From Leptospira sp. (GTDB lineage: Bacteria; Spirochaetota; Leptospiria; Leptospirales; Leptospiraceae): a DNA stretch of 62,996 bases. The translations under genes were made by a program, and so were the position numbers. Location: positions 1-62,996 of the forward strand of contig JAACWH010000030.1 of NCBI GenBank assembly GCA_009991425.1, given 5' to 3'. Numbering within the stretch: position 1 is the first letter of the stretch; every line of letters starts with the position of its first letter. The notes beneath the pieces were generated by a model that worked only from the letters and a program-made list of their open reading frames with translations, had not been told where the DNA came from and searched no databases. This document shows, piece after piece, positions 62,392 through 62,996 of the stretch.

Positions 62392-62996
62392 AATAAAACA
62401 GAATCAATTTAATTCATGGTTTTGGGACATTTGTCTTTTTATCATTCTATTTTTTGTAATGATGTATTCTCTTTATTATGTTCAAAATATTCCTAATGTG
62501 ATATTGGAACAAGGTCTTGCACATAGGATTTTTTATTTTCATGTACCTGTAGCCTGGGTTGCCTTGTATGGACCTTTATTTGCTTGTATAACTTCCATTG
62601 CTTATTTAATCTCGCGTAAAAACATTTTTGATTTATATTCTTATTCACTGAATATTATATCTTTGGTGTTCTCATTCGGAGTTTTATTCTCCGGACCTAT
62701 TTGGGCTCTGAGTGCCTGGGGAGTTCCTTGGGATTGGACTGATGCGAGGTTGCAGTCTTTTTTCATTTTGTTTCTTTCCTTGATTGGATATTTTATTTTT
62801 AGAAGCTTGGTAACTTCTTTTCAAAAAAAGATGCTGCTTTCTGCTTATTTAACACTTCTATGTGGAATCAATTCTGTTCTAACCTGGGGAGCCATTCGTT
62901 GGGTCGATAATCCTGGAAATCACCCAAGTTCAGTTTTAGGAAAGGGTGGAATGGATGCTGATATGAAGTTTGGTTTCTATTTTAGTGTTTTTGCCT
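62384..62996 (+). CDS. ccmC: Heme lyase/exporter protein CcmC, partial
   Basis: A frame from ATG 62384 (or ATG 62378) is open to the window edge, about 204 codons. It encodes hydrophobic helices and the tryptophan-rich heme-handling motif [11 protein letters not shown], with an external histidine in FYFHVPVAW. Both are typical of CcmC, which delivers heme to CcmE. The start overlaps ccmB by 8 nt, so ccmABC is an operon. The C-terminus lies outside the window. Confidence 0.9.
   Translation, partial: MDKIKQNQFNSWFWDICLFIILFFVMMYSLYYVQNIPNVILEQGLAHRIFYFHVPVAWVALYGPLFACITSIAYLISRKNIFDLYSYSLNIISLVFSFGVLFSGPIWALSAWGVPWDWTDARLQSFFILFLSLIGYFIFRSLVTSFQKKMLLSAYLTLLCGINSVLTWGAIRWVDNPGNHPSSVLGKGGMDADMKFGFYFSVFA

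Overview
The window looks like chromosome from a spirochaete of the genus Leptospira. The base composition is AT-rich (judged by eye, not computed). It encodes a DUF1554 lipoprotein of a kind I associate with Leptospira, receiver-first histidine kinases, a 7TMR-DISM kinase, and an RpoB that has Asn where E. coli has Ser531. The species cannot be fixed from the sequence alone.

Region 1 (1-16.1 kb) is accessory. It holds a tyrosine recombinase, a rhomboid protease, a TetR regulator broken by three in-frame stops, and three large sensory proteins. The kinases are a receiver/coiled-coil/HisKA_2 protein with a 63-bp tandem repeat, a 7TMR-DISM kinase with three GAF domains, and a seven-PAS hybrid kinase. 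A DUF1554 lipoprotein gene is interrupted by one in-frame TGA. Transposase-like debris, weak on the left side, flanks the hybrid kinase. Region 2 (16.1-19.4 kb) holds a VOC protein, an ArsR regulator with a palindromic operator candidate, an SDR overlapping a lone GHKL ATPase, and a HAD hydrolase.

Region 3 (19.4-49.3 kb) is the translation and transcription core: tRNA-Thr, tRNA-Trp, secE, nusG, rplKAJL, rpoBC, rpsLG, an EF-G/Tet(M)-like GTPase, tuf, then the S10, spc and alpha genes in one strand through secY, adk, infA and rpoA to rplQ. Where many bacteria carry fusA, between rpsG and tuf, there is a 612-residue ribosomal-protection-like GTPase. Two hairpins, the second a textbook terminator, lie directly in front of it, and it has no Shine-Dalgarno sequence. 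No other EF-G is present in the window, and map is absent between adk and infA.

Region 4 (49.3-63.0 kb) is mixed metabolism: a receiver-PAS protein, a PlsC-GpsA fusion for phospholipid synthesis, hisZ, purA, tRNA-Lys, tRNA-Glu, tpx, a TIGR02757 protein, an HMG-CoA-lyase-like enzyme, a lone ABC ATPase, an exported protein, a metallo-beta-lactamase-fold protein, a TPR protein, and ccmA-ccmB-ccmC (ccmC runs off the end).

The observations most worth following are the GTPase in the fusA slot with its attenuator-like leader, the acyltransferase/G3P dehydrogenase fusion, the heptad-register repeat in the kinase, the acidic RpoC tail, and the single-stop lipoprotein gene. No CRISPR array, rRNA gene or intact insertion sequence was seen.
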